This document shows positions 11,301 through 21,682 of a DNA stretch of 64,000 nucleotides, piece by piece. Source of the stretch: Trichoderma breve (lineage: Eukaryota > Ascomycota > Sordariomycetes > Hypocreales > Hypocreaceae); the NCBI RefSeq assembly GCF_028502605.1, contig NC_079233.1:4960001-5024000 (forward strand). Direction: 5' to 3'. Each line of letters begins with the position of its first letter. Positions within the stretch are counted from its first letter, which is position 1. The position numbers and the translations under genes were made by a program. Below the pieces are notes generated by a model that did not search any database, was not told where the DNA came from, and saw only the letters and a program-made list of their open reading frames with translations.

Positions 11301-12073
11301 ATTCAGCCCTTTCACTCAGCGACAAGGATAACCAGCATCGACGACTGCCGGGCGAGCATTGGTCAATTGCGGACCGTGGCTTTCCTGGCCAGACGAGGCT
11401 TTCGAAACGCGAAGTCGCCAGGATGCGGGCTCTGATTCTCAGCTCCGGCGTCAAGGCGATGGAACTGCGCCGTCGCGCCAACGAGCAGCACAAGCCGTTC
11501 AGCAAGGAGAATCTCGCCCTGAACGCGGCCACCTCCCCGAACGAACCGGGCGGCGTCCCTTGGTCGGACATTGCCAGGCTTACCCCCAAGCAAGCCCAGC
11601 TCAGCCTCCAGCTGCACGACCAGCAGGTGCCTTTCTGCGAGGTATATCCTCTTGCTGCTCGCACTCTGGGCGTTGCCATCCAGACGTGGGGCCAGAGGTG
11701 GCAGTCTTCGGCGGACTACTTCCGGGACAAGACGACGCATGACCTTCGCACGCGCGTTTGGGAGGTTCGTACGCATATTGCGGATGATTTGTCTGAGCTG
11801 GCGCGCAAGGCTGCTGACGAGGCGGACGAGACGAGCCGCGACTTGATGCTCGGCCAGCCTCTCAAGATCAAGCACGTCATTGACACCATGGACAAGATGT
11901 TGCGTACGCGGCGTAGAAGATTCCGTTGGTTGAGGCGTGGGCTCTGGCTTACGGTGGAGTGGCTTCTCGTGGGCTTCATGTGGTATGTCTGGTTCATGGT
12001 GATGATACTGCGCATCTTCCTCGGCATCGGCAAGGGGGCTTTGCGGGGCGTCAAATGGCTTCTCTGGCTGTGA
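8369..12073 (+). CDS. Large fungal protein of unknown function with C-terminal membrane segment
   Basis: Intronless 1234-residue frame starting MADHHMPAPRSAGYY. I do not recognise a named family. The first 200 residues are low-complexity, rich in Arg, Ser, Pro and Asp. An ordered block around residues 290-470 contains LELWAQYRRLLDVLPPLKP, YNPLQYIRNRKVRARERK and a segment with DWILDPCDVIADAYWLE, which look conserved. A long disordered, phosphorylatable middle (SDSDDSEPKRR, many SSP/RRGS) follows. Another ordered block at about 1010-1180 (HWSIADRGFPGQTRLSKREVAR) leads into a basic RTRRRRFRWLRRG stretch and one or two terminal hydrophobic segments (WLLVGFMWYVWFMVMILRIFLGIG), so the protein is probably membrane-anchored by its C-terminus. 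This architecture would fit an organelle-tethering or lipid-handling protein, but that is speculation. Two upstream ORFs precede the start. Confidence 0.85.
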   Translation: MADHHMPAPRSAGYYSASRDGRRDGPATPERRRNSSHEMGKPGNASSQRDDSFSPHDDSFHDDDALSPRREASPYADDGHGHREERAQKKHKGRLGGGFLLHDAFGGGRSRRQRAAHTPGPAPQLQLGVGRDAAFQASPGPGHDMGMRNSSAPIRRSGEEPANSPPNTGHSADGRLYSDSHHQESLAAPDLDSTQIVHMALSLSENRRLASRRNASRTAAPPRLTPIPDASSSSNIRQHLQQQRKLSRTDSPSLLQEPSALVPVSRNSGNFQSSFESTHDAQYRWQFSASTLARAHKAKVHLELWAQYRRLLDVLPPLKPGLERPSSGSSPDSPVLAPGAQALAITLGRQYNPLQYIRNRKVRARERKVIDGQRQGFSDVECVRSWVDTVYRQMSLAGTSLVDERPSIPPYQYAEDVDLQNSPSEAVARPRRPRVDWILDPCDVIADAYWLEQNGHKHLIEDRHWRKIFPPPATSDLSRPLSREVDDTSSKISPFTTRDNRDNELTETITEGKEFGLSKVRSELSHSSTKERAKQKLQNIKGFHHRHGSAGHGHDIVMRMKKDSGSEYSDSDDSEPKRRMRPVRKGTISSNSNDLLQKQMMEMVAKEARERELEDMALANESADDQSVEAQDMRRISQPPSRFTSRRGSLAEISDSERKLAVFEKVKKSSPSRLSLDANYLSSSPGKRASFPNSPEILPLRNGKSESVASADPSPPWSRSTSPTRNPFSKIKSIIRDKNDDTYVLDEVEDEGEGRSSKRDKLLARSGSTSTLGRRQSSPAGKLLSGTDSGKSARNTGSMRLRADENVGLRGMFKGPRIDNVLRGGVSKLGDIIRKKEGSGEAPDLDTTDESDSDRIRGRKSAPFSLSRKPSTRAQEVQHQPKHFLDTMPQFHRMPSFRHAANGGEKLTAAADSGAETPGRRATELDLLRPPLIKIRSASSSGSSPVQKPRIGDSDVSESESLLNNSSTAPDAADKRGYSALSLSDKDNQHRRLPGEHWSIADRGFPGQTRLSKREVARMRALILSSGVKAMELRRRANEQHKPFSKENLALNAATSPNEPGGVPWSDIARLTPKQAQLSLQLHDQQVPFCEVYPLAARTLGVAIQTWGQRWQSSADYFRDKTTHDLRTRVWEVRTHIADDLSELARKAADEADETSRDLMLGQPLKIKHVIDTMDKMLRTRRRRFRWLRRGLWLTVEWLLVGFMWYVWFMVMILRIFLGIGKGALRGVKWLLWL

Positions 12074-13007
12074 TTCTCAAGAAACTTCTTCCCACTGCCA
12101 ACCCCTTTATTCTCTCTTAACCACCTCCTCATATTCATATCTCTTGTCCGATGTTGGATTGAGTTTCTCCAGCATTAGTATCCCCATATCCATTCCATTG
12201 CATTACCATCACTCTCACAGGATATTCAGCGCTATAGCTGTTAATCCCTCCCATTCAACCATAATTTTCCTCCTATACGCTCCTACTTCCATTATTTCTT
12301 CTTCTAAATTTCTGTCTGATACCCCAAATTATTCTACAGTCTCGAATTTTCTGTCTCGGTGTTGCGGTTGGCAACTCCAAAGACCCCGATGCATAGCCAT
12401 GGAGTGAGGTAGCAAAAATACGCACATGTTCATTATTTCACGTGTTCAAAAAACCCCTTTTCTCTTCTTTTCAAAAACTATACGTGTATTTTCAACTTAT
12501 CAAGGCTTTAACTTAATTTTTATCCAACAAAAACATACAACTTTTGTAATCGAAAAAAGTAGTAAAAAAAATTAGGCAAATAATAATATTGACTGTATCT
12601 TCTAATATTTTGTATCCTCTTCGATCTTTTTTGACTGAGCGAAAAATGGTCTTGTCTAAAAAGAAGACTTTGTCTAGACTCTTTTTTCCTTTCTTAAAAT
12701 GAAGCATGTAGAAAAGGGGGCCACGGCACTGGCCATGTTGAGAAGAAAATCAGAACCTTATAGTAACAACAAATGAAGAAGATGAGGGAAAAAAAAGAGA
12801 CTACAAAGAGAGTTTTTTTCCCCGTCTGTTGACGGTAATTGTCCCAGTAGGAGCTAAAGGGTGATTGATTATATGAAATAACGCTGCATCTGCAAGCAAA
12901 GTCTAACAGCGACGAAGGGAACAGAAGAATAAGGGGGAAAGGAGGGCAAAAAAGGGTCGAAATGGAGGCCGTAGATCATCTATTTCCCGAGATCGTGTAG
13001 CGTACAT
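12074..13007. other. Convergent 3' intergenic region, AT-rich
   Basis: Lies between the 3' ends of the 1234-aa gene and SAC1. The core, about 12420-12700, is strikingly AT-rich with A and T runs. Small open frames here have the composition of noncoding AT-rich DNA. I see no gene. Such a segment is expected to hold both polyadenylation regions. Confidence 0.6.
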
Positions 13008-15274
13008 CTATTCAATCCTCTTCTTACCCTCCTCGGCGTTGATGAACCGAGCGGTGCTGAGCCCACGCTCATGTCTGGCGACGAGGGTTCCAATGACGGC
13101 GTCCTTCTTGGCCTTGGAGATGTTCTGGGTGTAACCATCGATAGCATACCCGAGCGGGTTCAGGCGTGGCCAGTTTACCTGCAAAACACATGTTAGTCTC
13201 AGCTTTAAAGGCGAGGGGAAAAGAATGGGATGGTTGCTTACATAGAGCATGCCGTGAGTCCAGACAAAGTGGAAGCACCAGGCTGCCACGCTGGACCAGA
13301 AGAGAATGAAGATGCGCATGGGGATGACGCTCGAATTGGGAGGCCGCCTGGTAAAGATGCCCACGAGAACGATGAAGATGCTAAAAGCCAAGATATAGGG
13401 AATGGCCTGGATGAGAACCGGCCGCCTGTCGCCGAAAATGAGGTTGGTGCCAACGTTAGCCTCCCCGGGCTGATAGACTCCGAGGAACAAGTCGTATGCA
13501 TCCTGGCGAGGGCCGTCCATGAAGTTGTTGAGGCAGTATCGTGTAAGACCAATACGGCCATCTTGCAAGGCTCCCATTGGCGTACGCTTGCCAGTCCTGG
13601 TAACGTCTGTCTTCATGGCTCCAGTTCCAGAGTAGGCCGTGGAGACAACATCAGCATTGTCGGCCCAAATGTTGCGGAAGAGGAACTCGAACGCGGGGTC
13701 TTCGTTCTTAAACGATGAGCCCTTTGCGAGCAGGCCAGCATCTTGCAGCATGCGGTCAAGCATATGACGAGCGAAGATGCTTTGGACGACGTTGGTACGG
13801 TCAAGACAGTCCATGCAGTTTGTGCGCATTACGCTGGTCTGAAGGCTGCGGGCTTCAATCCTTCCATCGTTGTTTCCTGGCATTTCGACGCCACGGAAGT
13901 ATCCCTGCGCATCGACAGCGTCCCGGAGTCTGTCCACGATGGCGTATGCCTTGTGCATTTGCATGCCCTTTGTCTCGCTGTGATAGTCAAAGTAGACATA
14001 GTGAAGGCGGTCAAACTGCTGGCGGCTCGAGCCCGGCTGGATGGTCGTGAACTTCTCGTCGGTAAGACGATCGGCCTCGCGCCGCTCCTTGGGCATCGAG
14101 ACAAGAGCCTTAGCCATCTGCTCATAAGACTCCTTGACCTGCAACTCTCGTCCCTTGTGGTTGACTAGGTTGATGAGATAGTTGTCTCCGTAGATGCGGA
14201 TCTGCTCCTCAAAGTGCTTGGCTGAAGCCGCGAGGGCGGCATCTGTGCTGCGAACCTGGATTTTCGGCGTGTACTTTAGGTTGTTGACCTCGGACCAGAA
14301 TGTGGGCACGCTGCCTCGAGTTTGGACGTATGATAGAATCTGCATCTCCTGGCCTGCCGACGCGCCAAACTTGCCACTCTGCATATCACTGCTGCCAGCA
14401 AATCCTCCAAGACCGGTGCTGCTGCTATCGTTGAGGATGACGATTTGCTCTGTCTCGTTGTAGTTGGCAACATGGCCTTCTTCGTCTACACCTCGAGTGA
14501 AGAATCGGGTTCCACCACGGTATCGTGAGCGTCGGGAAATCAATACGATAGTTAGGGGTGTGCTCTTGAACTTGGTCTGCTTGATTTCAAACATGCCAAA
14601 CATGCAAGGAAGAATGAAAGGATCAATGGCAGGCTGCGGGCCAGGCTGACTACGAGATCCTGCGGTGCGGAACTTGATCAGCTCGGACTGCAGATACTTG
14701 TTGAAGAAGAAGCGATCATCTGTTCTCAGCCACAGGGGTCGGGAGGTGTCGGCATGGGATTGACGCTGGATCGAGTTGGTGAGATCGATCGAGTAGGAAA
14801 AGTACATGGGGCCCTGAGCAAGGAAAGTCTTGAGGAGGTTTATAAAGGTGTCTTCGTCCGGATCGTGGATCTGTCGCTCGCGCATAGGGAGAATCTCGGT
14901 TGAGATAACCTTGTAGACCATCTGTCCCTTGAGCCTGCCCATGGGCTTGGCCTTGTTGATGATGATGACATACTTGTCTGGAGTATGGTTAGGACTTATC
15001 CCAGGTGCAATAAGGGATCATGGTCGGTGGTATGGAGCTGTCACTGACCTAGAGGGAGCTGGATGATGCCAAGGATTCCGGAGATGCTGGACACACGCGT
15101 CGCGCGCTTGGAGGAATTGAAGCCGCCCTGGACCAGCCGGACGTCTCCCATAGGACGATCAATGACCAAGGCCGGCGCATCGGGAGACGAGGGCGAGGTA
15201 AAGGTATAAGCATCGCTGGTGACCCTGAGGTTGATGTCGCGATAGGGCAGCTTGGCCGCTGCTAGGTGCGCCAT
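13008..15274 (-). CDS. SAC1: Phosphoinositide phosphatase Sac1
   Basis: Dephosphorylates phosphatidylinositol 4-phosphate (and PI3P) at the ER and Golgi, controlling PI4P pools. Three exons, 15274-15049, 14977-13242 and 13178-13008, give 710 residues. Introns are 71 nt (donor GTCAGT, branch CCTAAC) and 63 nt (donor GTAAGC, branch ACTAAC, acceptor TTGCAG). The 63-nt intron is a multiple of three with no stop, so reading straight through would insert 21 spurious residues. The catalytic CX5R(T/S) motif reads NCMDCLDRTN with Cys near residue 463 and Arg near 469. The Sac domain begins after an N-terminal beta-rich region. Two C-terminal hydrophobic segments (IPYILAFSIFIVLVGIF and IFILFWSSVAAWCFHFVW) provide the ER/Golgi membrane hairpin. 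A Ser/Gly-rich insertion (SSSTGLGGFAGSSD) accounts for its greater length than the 623-aa yeast protein and is usual in filamentous fungi. The tail ends in KKRIE. Confidence 0.96.
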
Positions 15275-15982
15275 GGCTGCAGAAAGCTATAGCTGTGATT
15301 TACAGGCACAACGTCGCTGATTCTGTCGACGCAGCTCTCCGCAATCTCGAGTTCGCAAAGGCGGGCACTTCCGTCTGCTGCGTGATGAACAACTCAAGCT
15401 GTCTTCGTCTCAATCACATGTGGAATGGGAGATGTTGTAATGCCAGCAAGGCCTCAGAAAGGATATTGGAGTGCACAGCCTCATCAAATGGTGGGCAAAC
15501 GTCACTGCAAAGCCACAGGAGGAGCTAGGCAAAAGGGGGAAATGGTGGCGCTGCTTACATATGCAACTCCTTTTAGAGGCGAGGGGCATCAGGAACCATC
15601 CGGGTACGTACCTGAGGGGGGGAAAAGTCGTATAAAAGCAGATTGCTTCCCCCTTTCGTATATGATGCAAATTGAATAAGGAGTACCGTATCATAAACCG
15701 ATCGCATGGATGAGATACTCGAATATTTGATACGCTCTCGGATTAGCATTTATTGCGTTCCGGACATTTGCATATTGTATTTTGAATTGACTTTAATTAA
15801 CTTTATAGTTGTAGTCGTCTCATCATAAACCTCTCTCTACCTCTCTAGGTAGCCGAGATTCTATCACACTCAATGTAAGAATAACAATAGAAATATATAC
15901 TAAGACATGAGATTAGAATAAAAAAGAGAAAGCATCGAAAATAGGCACCTTGGTGGGTATACTGTGCCTATGTTTCTTTGCC
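15275..15982. other. Intergenic region
   Basis: SAC1 promoter side plus the 3' region of the next minus-strand gene. AT content rises between about 15700 and 15950. No gene supported; the small frames at 15295-15694 run on both strands without domain-like sequence. Confidence 0.6.
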
Positions 15983-17383
15983 TTATGCCTCAGTGCACAG
16001 CCCAAGTCCCGCCAACAACTCCTCCGCGGTAATGTCAATAGCTCCAGACGCCTTATCCTCAATGCCAAACCCAATGAAAAGCTCGTCATCTAGGTATCCG
16101 TGATACTTCAAAAGAGGGCTCTTCCAAGCAATCGACGTAACGTAAATCATCTCGGAAGTAAGGCGATCCGGATACTGCTGGCGGCCGTGGATCCAGATTG
16201 GCCGCTTCGACATGGCCTGGATGGCAAAGGGCGCCTGCTCTTGGAAGAGCATAACGTACGGCTCGTAGACTGCATGCCAGTTGTAAAAGGACTTGTGCTG
16301 CCAGATGGTGAAGATGAAGGTGTTGGACTTATCGGCAATGCAAATTGCGTCTGTCCGCTTGCACATGGTGACCTTGAGCGAGTTGCTTGCCTGGTGAACT
16401 GATTCGTTCTCAGAGATTGTTTTGGGTAGATATTTTTCCAGACACTTGTTATCTTCTTCCTCGGTGAGCAATGCAAGGTTCACACTGGCTGAGCCATCCG
16501 AGAGAACTCGAGCAAAGACTCGTTTCGGTGCAACATCGTGGTGAATATACATCTGGCCGGCAGTATCCCAGAAAGGAAACCAATTCTTCTCCACGGCATT
16601 CCATGGTAGAGGTCGCTGTAGCTCTGTACCTCTGAGGAAAGCTTTTGAGCCACCCCATTGGCCGGTCCAGTCCACAAGTTCGCGAAAGTCTTGGATAAAT
16701 TGGCCAAAGCAAGTGAACTGGGAATTCGACCCGTAAACAATGTACGGAGATTCTGGCCCGTAAAGAACGCGGGCATCGTGAGGGCCGACGTTGGCAGAGA
16801 AGTAATCTAATTTGCCTTCACATATCCCGCCCTCTGTTGGCTGGACGGGCAGTGCTGTCGGAGGCTCAAGGCACCGCAGGACTCCAAACTGGAAAGTAGC
16901 ATGACACACAAGTTCTGTGAAGTAAACGCTTTGTTCATCTGCTCCCCGTGCCAGCTGTGCTACCACGATCCACGTATCTCCCAGCGTAGGGTGAGGAATG
17001 ATGTTGGGGTTCATTCCCTTGTGCCCTTCACCAAAGTCAATGGCAAAGTACTTTTTGTCCATGGTGGAGATTGAGAAGATTTCCTGGTGAGTAACTTGGA
17101 CATTGGGGAGAGCAGAGCTATTGCTCAAGGGCAGATGTGACGGTGGCGCATTTGCTGCTGGGGCCTCAAATGTTTCTGGCTTTCCAAAGCCTATCGGCGC
17201 CTGGGCCTCATGTTCATGGTTTAAATCGGCATTGCCTTCCCCATGGCCCGCATTGAATTTGTCGATGATGGGCGGAATCCATTCTGTTCCTTTGGACCGC
17301 GTATAAAAGGTGATGATTGTGTAGAGAAGAATGATGATAGGTACTGTCAGGAACAGCAAGCGCTTGATATCTCTGACAAACAT
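15983..17383 (-). CDS. Type II membrane protein with large lumenal domain, unknown function
   Basis: Single-exon 466-residue frame. The first ATG is at 17383 (MFVRDIKRLLFLTV); the open frame extends upstream but without an ATG. A short basic N-terminus is followed by one hydrophobic segment (LLFLTVPIIILLYTIITFY, residues about 9-27), the signature of a Golgi/ER type II protein. After a Pro/Asn-rich stem, the lumenal domain has repeated beta-strand-like blocks (TWIVVAQLARG, PYIVYGSNSQFTCFGQ, MYIHHDV) and several cysteines, suggesting a beta-propeller, and ends with HGYLDDELFIGFGIED. Type II topology plus a propeller-like domain is common among fungal glycan-processing enzymes, so a glycosyltransferase or glycosidase role is possible, but I see no diagnostic motif and make no assignment. 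An acyltransferase and an OCH1-like glycosyltransferase follow along the chromosome. Confidence 0.8.
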   Translation of the reverse strand: MFVRDIKRLLFLTVPIIILLYTIITFYTRSKGTEWIPPIIDKFNAGHGEGNADLNHEHEAQAPIGFGKPETFEAPAANAPPSHLPLSNSSALPNVQVTHQEIFSISTMDKKYFAIDFGEGHKGMNPNIIPHPTLGDTWIVVAQLARGADEQSVYFTELVCHATFQFGVLRCLEPPTALPVQPTEGGICEGKLDYFSANVGPHDARVLYGPESPYIVYGSNSQFTCFGQFIQDFRELVDWTGQWGGSKAFLRGTELQRPLPWNAVEKNWFPFWDTAGQMYIHHDVAPKRVFARVLSDGSASVNLALLTEEEDNKCLEKYLPKTISENESVHQASNSLKVTMCKRTDAICIADKSNTFIFTIWQHKSFYNWHAVYEPYVMLFQEQAPFAIQAMSKRPIWIHGRQQYPDRLTSEMIYVTSIAWKSPLLKYHGYLDDELFIGFGIEDKASGAIDITAEELLAGLGLCTEA

Positions 17384-20143
17384 TGTGCAACCCTTGTCGC
17401 TAAGAGATGTGGATGATATGACGTGAGTTGTAGATTTAAGGATGTGGTCAGAGTCTGGTGACAAGGGTCAAGTTCCTCACTCGGTTCGACCAAGAAGTAT
17501 GTAGATACTCTTTGTATGACTGCTTGCACAGAATACGACAGAAAAACTTTAGGCCATGGAAGCTTAAAAGAGAGTGAGAGGGATAAACTCCGACCTCGTG
17601 GCTTGCGCGTGGGGGAGCTATGGTAAGCCCCTAGGATATAAGCTGGCGGTCCTTTGAGGTTACCACTCAAGTGGCAGCCAATGCCAATCTGTGACACGGT
17701 GATTAAGTAGTGCCTCTTGATAGTAACGATTATCACGACTTGGACAAGTGCTGTAGTTGGTGCCGTAATAATGTTATAGAGTGTGTAAGTGCTATGCGAA
17801 ATGCGCAATTAGATAAGACGCTTGATGTGAGGCTGGAGATGCAAGCTGATGCTACCACAGCATGAATACCGAGTGTAATGTCATACATACCTTGATAGAG
17901 AGTACCAGCGATACCAGTTAAAGACTAATTAGGCCACGCTCTATAGATCAATGGCGATTAAGATTCTGCAGCGGGCCGGCTACGGCGATGTGACGCTGGA
18001 ATTGGAGTAGATGGCAAAATGACGATGTAGCACGGCCTAGTAAGTACGAGTACATGTAGATGGAGATTGTATGCAGGCCATGCCCGGCTGAACGGCGATG
18101 GAAAAAGATTTAGCTACAGGGCTCAATTATCCCTTGTTATGGTCCGAGATACGGCGGTGAGAAGGCGAGAGGCGAACCAGAGCCTAGCGGAGGGCAATGA
18201 CACACTGATAGCCACCATTTGCCGTCAATGGTGGAATTCATGTGTCTCGTATGTGCCCGTATGGAGTCTTGAGTCGCAAAATTCAAGGGTAATGATGTAA
18301 GAGCCAGGGCTAGCACACACTGCCGGCAGCAAATGCATCACTGGATTCTTCTTTTTCTAAATGTCACTCACCACCAACTCGGACGAGTAGTACTCGTACT
18401 GTAATACTACTCATTTGTGCTAGTATGAGTAAAAGAAAATGCCATATTGGAGAAGCAATTAACCACTAGTATTAGTGTTGGCAAGCATCTCAATGGATCC
18501 CTAAGCGAGCTGGGTTTGATGAAGATGGACAGCCGTGCATTCACAGTGGACACGACCCATGGCCCTTAGATGGAGCACAGTGGCCTCAATCGGGCCTTGC
18601 CATGGACTCGACCAGGTAGCCCGGCAGGCGGGATGCCTTGATTGTGAATGTAACCTCACCGTGTGGCCGCTAATATACGAAGATAAGAGCCTATACAGCA
18701 AACCGCTGCCAACTCTGAGACACTTTGGTCAGACGAGACGGGGGAAGGGAAACAAGACCGTCAGTTTAGTCCAGAAACCACAAGACAGAAAATCATCATT
18801 CACGAAAACGAAACCAGCGCTACCCCGCAACCTCAAAGACTTGGCAGCCGGCGGGAACGAGAATAGAAGCAGAGAAAGGCAGACATTATCATATGCCAAA
18901 AGGCACAAGCCGAGGGAAAACGCAATTTCGCTCTATTTTCTCGCCCCCAAAAAGCAGCACACACAGAAGCACCTTTGCTAAGACACCTGGAACTTGTAGG
19001 ATGTACAGCAACAGGGGCGGCCCCTAGTGCTGCACCTCCGCACATTAGCGGCGAAGCAGGGAACAGGCATCGAACCAATCTGCGCAGATCAGAAGCGATC
19101 GGCAGAGCGCAATGCCGGAAACCAGCAAGGCCGCTGGAGACGCGCTTGTGCTGCTTCGGGAGAAACGGCCGTTGGCAGGTTTTTGGTGTCAAACAAGGGC
19201 TATATTTCGCCGTTGCCTTTTTGTGGTTGTCTGGACGGAGGAAGAGGCGGGAGGAAAGAAATTAGGGAGCACCATACACAGTAAGAAGGCAAAAGGTGTG
19301 GAAGGGGGGGAAATAATGAACGCTGGTGACACCATGATGACGAGGGTTTTCGATGCTTTGCTACATGTTTGCTCTTATCTCGGAAGCAATTGATGGATCC
19401 AAGTTGTAGAATATCACACACTCAAAAGTCCTTCTGTGGCTGATGCTGTGGCACGTGCATGCTGGTGCCTGTACCTGTACCTCCCCAGGCACAAGCCCAG
19501 CGCCAACAAGCCAAGAAAGATAGACGAGATCGCTTGGGTTGACAGCCTGAGCGCCCAGAAAGCCAATTTTTAAGGTGCAGCCACATCCGCCGAAGACCAA
19601 CAACCCAGTCAGCGAGTACATGTACTTGTGTAAGGAGATTTTCTACACCGCAGCCAACAACAACAACCAACGACATAAACCGACTTTTGCAATGAATCGG
19701 GAGATTGGATGGCTCCACGATCAAACACTGACTAATCCAAGAGTAGCAACGGCGTAGAAGTCGCGTAGAGGGAGGAAGGAAGGTAGAAGAAAAAAAAACT
19801 CGAATTTTACGTGGGGGATAGGAGAAGTGGGATGCAGTAGGAGTGGGAGCCCGGGAAAAAAAAAGAGATGGCACTTAATTAATTAAAGTGAAAACCGTTG
19901 ATGACATTAGCCCTTGTTGGATCCAATTCCAAGTTGAAGTTGCCCCCTTGCAAGCACTCCTAACAGTTAGTAGGAATGCGCAAGCGCCGGCATCTCCATG
20001 TAAGTACAGTACCAGTACGGAGTAGTATTCCGTTCAATGTTCCCCCTTTGCGCCAAATCATGTAATCCCTCTAAGTAAGTACAATGAAATGAAATATCCC
20101 GAACCCATATTACAGCCAACATTAAAATGTATGTAATCTGAAA
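17384..20143. other. Long gene-empty interval
   Basis: About 2.8 kb with no supported gene. It contains GTAC- and TACTC-rich promoter-like texture: an inverted repeat ACGAGT-AGT-ACTCGT near 18383-18397, the palindrome AGTACATGTACT at 19615-19626, a TACGGAGTA motif at 20016-20024, and an AT inverted repeat (TTAATTAATTAA) near 19876. Short frames on both strands (for example near 18540-18980 and 19420-19870) have no domain-like features and no splice partners. A noncoding RNA or long untranslated leaders cannot be excluded. Confidence 0.55.
19615..19626. repeat. GTACATGTAC palindrome
   Basis: Perfect 12-bp palindrome AGTACATGTACT in a spacer. Further 10-bp copies of the GTACATGTAC core lie at 22872-22881, 23120-23129, 23816-23825 and 56863-56872, all noncoding. 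Confidence 0.8.
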
Positions 20144-21682
20144 TCACGCCCTGGCCTGCTTCGTCGCGAGCACCGGCTCCGTAGAAGGACCGCCCAGTGT
20201 GCTCCGGTATAGCCAGGAGGCAAACTTCACACTTGGTGTGTCGACCCATCTCGTCACGCCGTCGGCCAGCGCTAGAGTCAGGGGCAGTAAAATCAGCTGG
20301 GGAATGAGGAAGGCAACTTCCAGCCCCAGCGGGCCAGACTTTGGCAGGGGAATCTTGTTCATCCAGTGCGGGATGTGTTGCGCGTGGTCGTCTCCCTTGA
20401 AGCCCACGGCCATGTAAAGCCGGTCTCCGAGTGTGCACAGCACGGGGCCGTGAACAATGTACAGCGCAAAGGAGATGCGCCCTAGATATTGGCAGAACTT
20501 TGTCTCAAAGAATCTCTTTAGCCAGTGAATGCGTGGAATGATGGCGACTAAGAAGCCTGAAGCCAGCCAGAGGTAAAACCACTTGTAGTCGAACACAGCC
20601 TGAGGCTTGAGCAAGGACAAATAGTACCAACCGCGGCTTTTTGCCATGTCCCGAACGTCTGCGGTTTCGGCGGGAATTCCGCCCAAGTAGAGACTGAAGA
20701 CGAGTAGATGGTAGTAGATGAAGTCTTTGATTGGCTCCAGGCGAACCAAGAAGAACGGGAGCTCGCCTTTTTTGGCCAGTAAGTCGAGGTCGCATAGTAA
20801 CATGCCCGTGCAGAACAGGGCACAGTACCAGCCGTCTGTGATGAACATAAAGTAGAAGATCAAAGAGGCTTCGCACCAGAGTCGTGCAGCCTTGGAGCAC
20901 CTCGAAAGGGCTAGATGTGAGGCGTAGACAACCATAGAGCCCTTGAATTCAACTGGGATAGACCACAAGTGGACGTTGTACTTGAGCCACAGGTCTCCCT
21001 CCTTGAAGACGAAGCTGAAGTTCTTGAAATCGACGTAAAAGGTCCACAGTTCCTCTGTCCAGCTTCCCGCCATTGTTTGTCCATTGACCCAGATGCCAAG
21101 CATGTGCCACATCGTGATGAACGCAAGGACAACCGCAATGATGGGAAGATAGAGTCGTGGCCACCGCCTGAAAAAGGCCGATGCGATATTGTCTCCCAGC
21201 TTCGTGAATTCGCCGGCTTGCATAAGGGTCAATGGCTTCAGGGAGAGTACATAGCCGGATATGACGAAGAAGGTTGAGACGGCATAGTGGCCGCCTGTGA
21301 AAAAGTTGCGTATAAAGGGGAACGCGACCATGTGGTATTTGCCGTCGTAGCCAAAGCCATTTTCGAAAATGGGGTTTTGCTTTTCCCAGCCGTGAGCCCA
21401 CAGCTCGTGGTGGTGCCAGTACACCAGAAAGGCCGCGAAGCCTCGGAGGCCGTCTAGGTATGATGTTGGCCGCAGTTTCTCAGCCACTTGAAAGATGGTG
21501 GGCAGTTGGTAGAGAGTGTTCACAATGCGGTTCAGGACTCGCTTGTGCTTGGGAAGATAGCTGGCTGCCCTCCACATCGTATAACCGTTTGCTTCCTTGG
21601 CCAGCTCCGGGTCGTAGTCGGATTCTTCAGAATGAATCTCTTCCCAGTCTTTGCTGGTGTTAAGAATGCTTACTTGTGCCAT
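20144..21682 (-). CDS. Acyltransferase 3 family multi-pass membrane protein
   Basis: Intronless 512-residue protein of the acyltransferase-3 (OafA/YrhL-like) family, which transfers acyl groups to sugars, sterols or other lipids across or at a membrane. The family's N-terminal signature is clear: RPTSYLDGLRGFAAFLVYW followed by a His-His-His cluster, the region carrying the proposed catalytic histidine. Next come FFVISGYVLSLKPL and RRWPRLYLPIIAVVLAF, the usual second and third helices, and about ten hydrophobic segments in total. The C-terminus has the typical GRISFALYIVHGPVL segment. A cytosolic N-terminal stretch of about 70 residues precedes the first helix. Substrate cannot be read from sequence. 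Spacers of about 2.8 kb lie on both sides, longer than elsewhere in the window, as often seen for conditionally expressed accessory genes. Confidence 0.92.
   Translation of the reverse strand: MAQVSILNTSKDWEEIHSEESDYDPELAKEANGYTMWRAASYLPKHKRVLNRIVNTLYQLPTIFQVAEKLRPTSYLDGLRGFAAFLVYWHHHELWAHGWEKQNPIFENGFGYDGKYHMVAFPFIRNFFTGGHYAVSTFFVISGYVLSLKPLTLMQAGEFTKLGDNIASAFFRRWPRLYLPIIAVVLAFITMWHMLGIWVNGQTMAGSWTEELWTFYVDFKNFSFVFKEGDLWLKYNVHLWSIPVEFKGSMVVYASHLALSRCSKAARLWCEASLIFYFMFITDGWYCALFCTGMLLCDLDLLAKKGELPFFLVRLEPIKDFIYYHLLVFSLYLGGIPAETADVRDMAKSRGWYYLSLLKPQAVFDYKWFYLWLASGFLVAIIPRIHWLKRFFETKFCQYLGRISFALYIVHGPVLCTLGDRLYMAVGFKGDDHAQHIPHWMNKIPLPKSGPLGLEVAFLIPQLILLPLTLALADGVTRWVDTPSVKFASWLYRSTLGGPSTEPVLATKQARA

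Noticed and set aside
11041..11679. Minus-strand 212-aa frame
   Set aside because: Antisense to the 1234-aa gene, low-complexity Ser/Arg/Leu composition.
17384..17464. N-terminal extension of the type II protein
   Set aside because: The open frame continues but starts with TTG; the first ATG is at 17383.
18535..18981. 148-aa plus-strand frame in the long spacer
   Set aside because: Overlapped by antisense frames, no ordered blocks, no splice partner.
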